Assembly: GCF_023614525.1 (NCBI RefSeq)
Contig: NZ_CP097885.1
Span: forward strand, 62,001-126,000
DNA length: 64,000 nt
Reading direction: 5' to 3'
From: Peptoniphilus genitalis
GTDB lineage: Bacteria; Bacillota; Clostridia; Tissierellales; Peptoniphilaceae
Shown here: one piece after another, positions 62,526-64,000 of the stretch
Layout of the letters: each line of letters opens with the position of its first letter
How positions within the stretch are numbered: position 1 is the stretch's first letter
Notes under the pieces: model-generated
The model's database searches: none
The model's input: the letters and a program-made list of their open reading frames with translations, nothing else
What the model was told of the DNA's origin: nothing
Program-made: the position numbers and the translations under genes

Positions 62526-63595
62526 TATTTTAAAGCACCTACTAAATTTTCTAGATTTTCTTCCATGATGCTAAAATAATCTTCATTATTATCCACTTGT
62601 TCTTGACTTAAACCTTCAATTGGTGAAAGAACCTTAACTTGGCAGCCAGTCTCACTTGCGATAATGTTTGAAACCTTTGGATCAATTAATTCTTCTGTAA
62701 AAATAGTTGTAATATTATTTTCTTTGATATAAGAAATTATTTCTGCCATCTTCTTTGCATCTGGTTCAGTTTCTGCATTTACTCCCTTAACTCCAATTTG
62801 AGTTAGGCCGTAGTCCTTGCAAAGATATCCATAAGCTTCGTGGCTTACAACAATTTCTTTCTTTGGAAGATTTTCTAGGCTTTCCTTATATTTTGCATCA
62901 AGTTCATCTAACATTTTAGCATATTTTTTGTAATTTGACTCATAATAATCTGCATTGTCTTTATCAAGTTCCACTAAGGCATTTTTAATATTTTCCATTT
63001 CTATTTTTGCATTCTTTGGAGAAATCCATACATGTGGATCCATTGGTCCATGGTGATGTCCTTCGTGGTCATGATCTTCATGATCGTGATTGTTTTCTGT
63101 AGCTTCATGATTGTGATTATGATTTTCTTCAGCTTCATGATTATGATTATGGTTATGGTTTCCTTCTGCTTCGTGGTCATGATCTTCGTCTTCATGGTCA
63201 TGGCTATGAGTTGACTTAATAAGGTCAACACCTTCTGAAGCTTCAACAACTTTTAGGTCCTTATTTGATAGTGATCCAAGAACTTTATCAGTCCATGATT
63301 CAAGGCCTGCTCCATTGTAAATAAACATATCTGCATTTTCTAAATTTTTAATTGCATTAGAATCTGGTTCCCATCCATGAGGTTCAGTTCCTTGTGGCAT
63401 AACCATTTCAACATCTAACTTATCTCCAGCAATTTTTTTTGTAAAATCATAAATAGGATATACAGAAGCATAAACCTTTAGCTTGTTTTCTTTATTGCTA
63501 GCGTCACTAGAGTTTTTTGCTTCTCCTCCTTTAGAGCATCCTGATAATAAAATAATTCCTGCTAATAAAAATATAAATTTTTTGATATTTTTCAT
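62525..63595 (-). CDS. znuA: Zinc-binding lipoprotein (ZnuA/AdcA-like) with a His-rich loop
   Basis: A 356-residue substrate-binding lipoprotein. Signal peptide with lipobox LLSGCSKGG, then cluster A-I fold: VYASVYPIYDFTKKIAG, MPQGTEPHGWEPD with the first metal His, a His/Asp/Glu-rich loop of about 55 residues (131-185, e.g. HSHDHEDEDHDHEAEG and NHNHNHNHEAEE), PMDPHVWISPKNAK with the second His and VSHEAYGYLCKDYGL with the third. The loop is longer than in many relatives and encoded by near-identical short repeats. Zinc is more likely than manganese. A Fur/Zur-like palindrome lies just upstream. Confidence 0.95.
   Translation of the reverse strand: MKNIKKFIFLLAGIILLSGCSKGGEAKNSSDASNKENKLKVYASVYPIYDFTKKIAGDKLDVEMVMPQGTEPHGWEPDSNAIKNLENADMFIYNGAGLESWTDKVLGSLSNKDLKVVEASEGVDLIKSTHSHDHEDEDHDHEAEGNHNHNHNHEAEENHNHNHEATENNHDHEDHDHEGHHHGPMDPHVWISPKNAKIEMENIKNALVELDKDNADYYESNYKKYAKMLDELDAKYKESLENLPKKEIVVSHEAYGYLCKDYGLTQIGVKGVNAETEPDAKKMAEIISYIKENNITTIFTEELIDPKVSNIIASETGCQVKVLSPIEGLSQEQVDNNEDYFSIMEENLENLVGALK
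63080..63215. repeat. Short tandem-like repeats coding the His-rich loop
   Basis: Units of the form TTCATGATTATGATT or TTATGATTATGGTT and related GATCTTC/TCATGGTCATG recur through this segment. In the coding strand they give alternating His-Asn, His-Asp and Glu. Such repeats can slip, so loop length may vary between strains. Confidence 0.7.
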
Positions 63596-63612
63596 TTTTT
63601 CCTCCTAAACAA

Positions 63613-63635
63613 TAATGATTTGCATTAGTATTATA
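63613..63635. promoter_or_regulatory. Fur/Zur-like operator and znuA -10
   Basis: TAATG-ATTTG-CATTA (63613-63627) is an interrupted palindrome matching the Fur-family box half-sites (ATAATG...CATTAT). On the minus strand TATAAT (63630-63635) lies next to it, so the box would cover the start of znuA transcription. A metal-loaded Fur-family repressor, probably the divergent gene, could act here. Confidence 0.65.
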
Positions 63636-63686
63636 ACAGATATTTATTATAATAAAAGGATTTTTTTAAAATTAATTAAATTTTGT

Positions 63687-63692
63687 TATAAT
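63687..63692 (+). promoter_or_regulatory. Probable -10 of the Fur-family gene
   Basis: TATAAT 24 bases before the ATG at 63717. The -35 is unclear. Confidence 0.4.
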
Positions 63693-63716
63693 TATATTAT
63701 TAAAGGTGGTGAAATC

Positions 63717-64000
63717 ATGAAAATATTTGAAGATATTTTGAAAAAAAATAATTTGAAAGTTACTAAGGGTCGTCTCACCCTATTAGAAGAGTTAAATAAA
63801 TCTGAAGTTCCAATGAACACAGAAGAGATTTTTGCATCTGCTGACAAGAATACTATTCCTAGTCTAACTTCCCTCTATAGGATGTTAAATGAGCTATCGG
63901 ACAAAGGCATAATAAGAAAAAATTTATACTCTAATGGCCTTTTATATTATGAGTTTGCAGGATCTGAGCATAGACATTATATTGTTTGTTCTAAGTGTGG
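63717..64000 (+). CDS. Fur-family metal regulator, cut by the window end (Zur candidate)
   Basis: The first 94 codons of a Fur-family repressor. The winged helix shows NLKVTKGRLTLLEELNKS and IPSLTSLYRMLNELSDKGII. The last visible residues, EHRHYIVCSKCG, begin the dimerisation and metal-binding domain with the structural-zinc C-x2-C pair. ATG preceded by AAAGGTGGTG. It diverges from znuACB and a Fur-box-like palindrome lies between, so a zinc-sensing (Zur) role is likely; PerR or Fur cannot be excluded from the visible part. The remaining third or more lies beyond 64000. Confidence 0.88.
   Translation, partial: MKIFEDILKKNNLKVTKGRLTLLEELNKSEVPMNTEEIFASADKNTIPSLTSLYRMLNELSDKGIIRKNLYSNGLLYYEFAGSEHRHYIVCSKC

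Noticed and set aside
63001-63249. His-rich DNA in other frames as separate genes
   Set aside because: Long frames of Met, Ile, Thr and Lys arise only from the repeat composition of znuA; they have no ribosome binding site.

Overview
The window looks like chromosomal DNA of a low-GC, AT-rich Gram-positive anaerobe. The gene orders (pcrA-ligA-gatCAB, mutS-mutL-miaA beside miaB, der-plsY-gpsA, sepF-ylmH-lspA-rluD, yneA facing lexA), strong AGGAGG-type ribosome binding sites, RNase Y, SepF and S-layer-homology proteins all point to Firmicutes. Fused shikimate genes and several TTG starts would fit a Clostridia/Tissierellia cocci lineage (Peptoniphilaceae, Anaerococcus-like). That placement is inference; no rRNA gene is present to test it. 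I see no tRNA, rRNA, CRISPR array or intact mobile element.

Layout. 1-3750 is an accessory and decaying segment. It holds a wrecked RecG-like helicase on the minus strand, then on the plus strand the remains of a class I lanthipeptide (nisin-type) bacteriocin locus: a possible LanB N-terminal scrap, a precursor with an FNLD-type leader cut by a stop, an intact CPBP membrane protease, and an ABC exporter broken by two in-frame stops. 3800-8400 holds a secreted stalk-domain protein, a Xer recombinase, RNase Y, and a divergent SOS pair (YneA-like LysM protein and LexA) whose promoters carry candidate LexA palindromes. 8400-28400 is housekeeping: a cytosine-deaminase-like enzyme; miaB-mutS-mutL-miaA plus a PLP enzyme; a long leftward run from der through plsY, gpsA, an HlyD-like protein, yggS, sepF, ylmH, lspA and a pseudouridine synthase to an FAD enzyme; and a divergent two-gene threonine/serine exporter.

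28400-43850 contains pcrA-ligA-gatC-gatA-gatB (one operon with a near-consensus promoter), tcdA, two related S-layer-homology proteins, a small divergent operon (Met8-like Rossmann protein, cupin, Cys-Cys motif protein) and PEP synthase. 43860-52040 holds a YhaO/YhaN (SbcD/SbcC-like) pair with a metallophosphoesterase and a CYTH enzyme, then an isochorismatase-fold hydrolase, a degenerate PfkB-family protein, a phosphohexomutase and a YbaK deacylase.

52160-60940 is a compact operon running from aroB through aroA, aroC, a chorismate mutase-AroE-AroK triple fusion, aroQ, fused PabA-PabB, DAHP synthase and PabC. It encodes most steps from DAHP formation to chorismate and on to p-aminobenzoate. 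61075-64000 is a zinc ABC importer (znuA-znuC-znuB) diverging from a Fur-family regulator cut by the window end, with a Fur/Zur-like palindrome between them.

Most genes lie on the minus strand in tight, often overlapping operons. Where an upstream start had no ribosome binding site, the start chosen here is the codon that has one. The most unusual items are the eroded lanthipeptide locus, the Met8-cupin-CysCys operon, the degenerate PfkB protein, the triple-fused aromatic enzyme and the His-rich zinc-binding protein.
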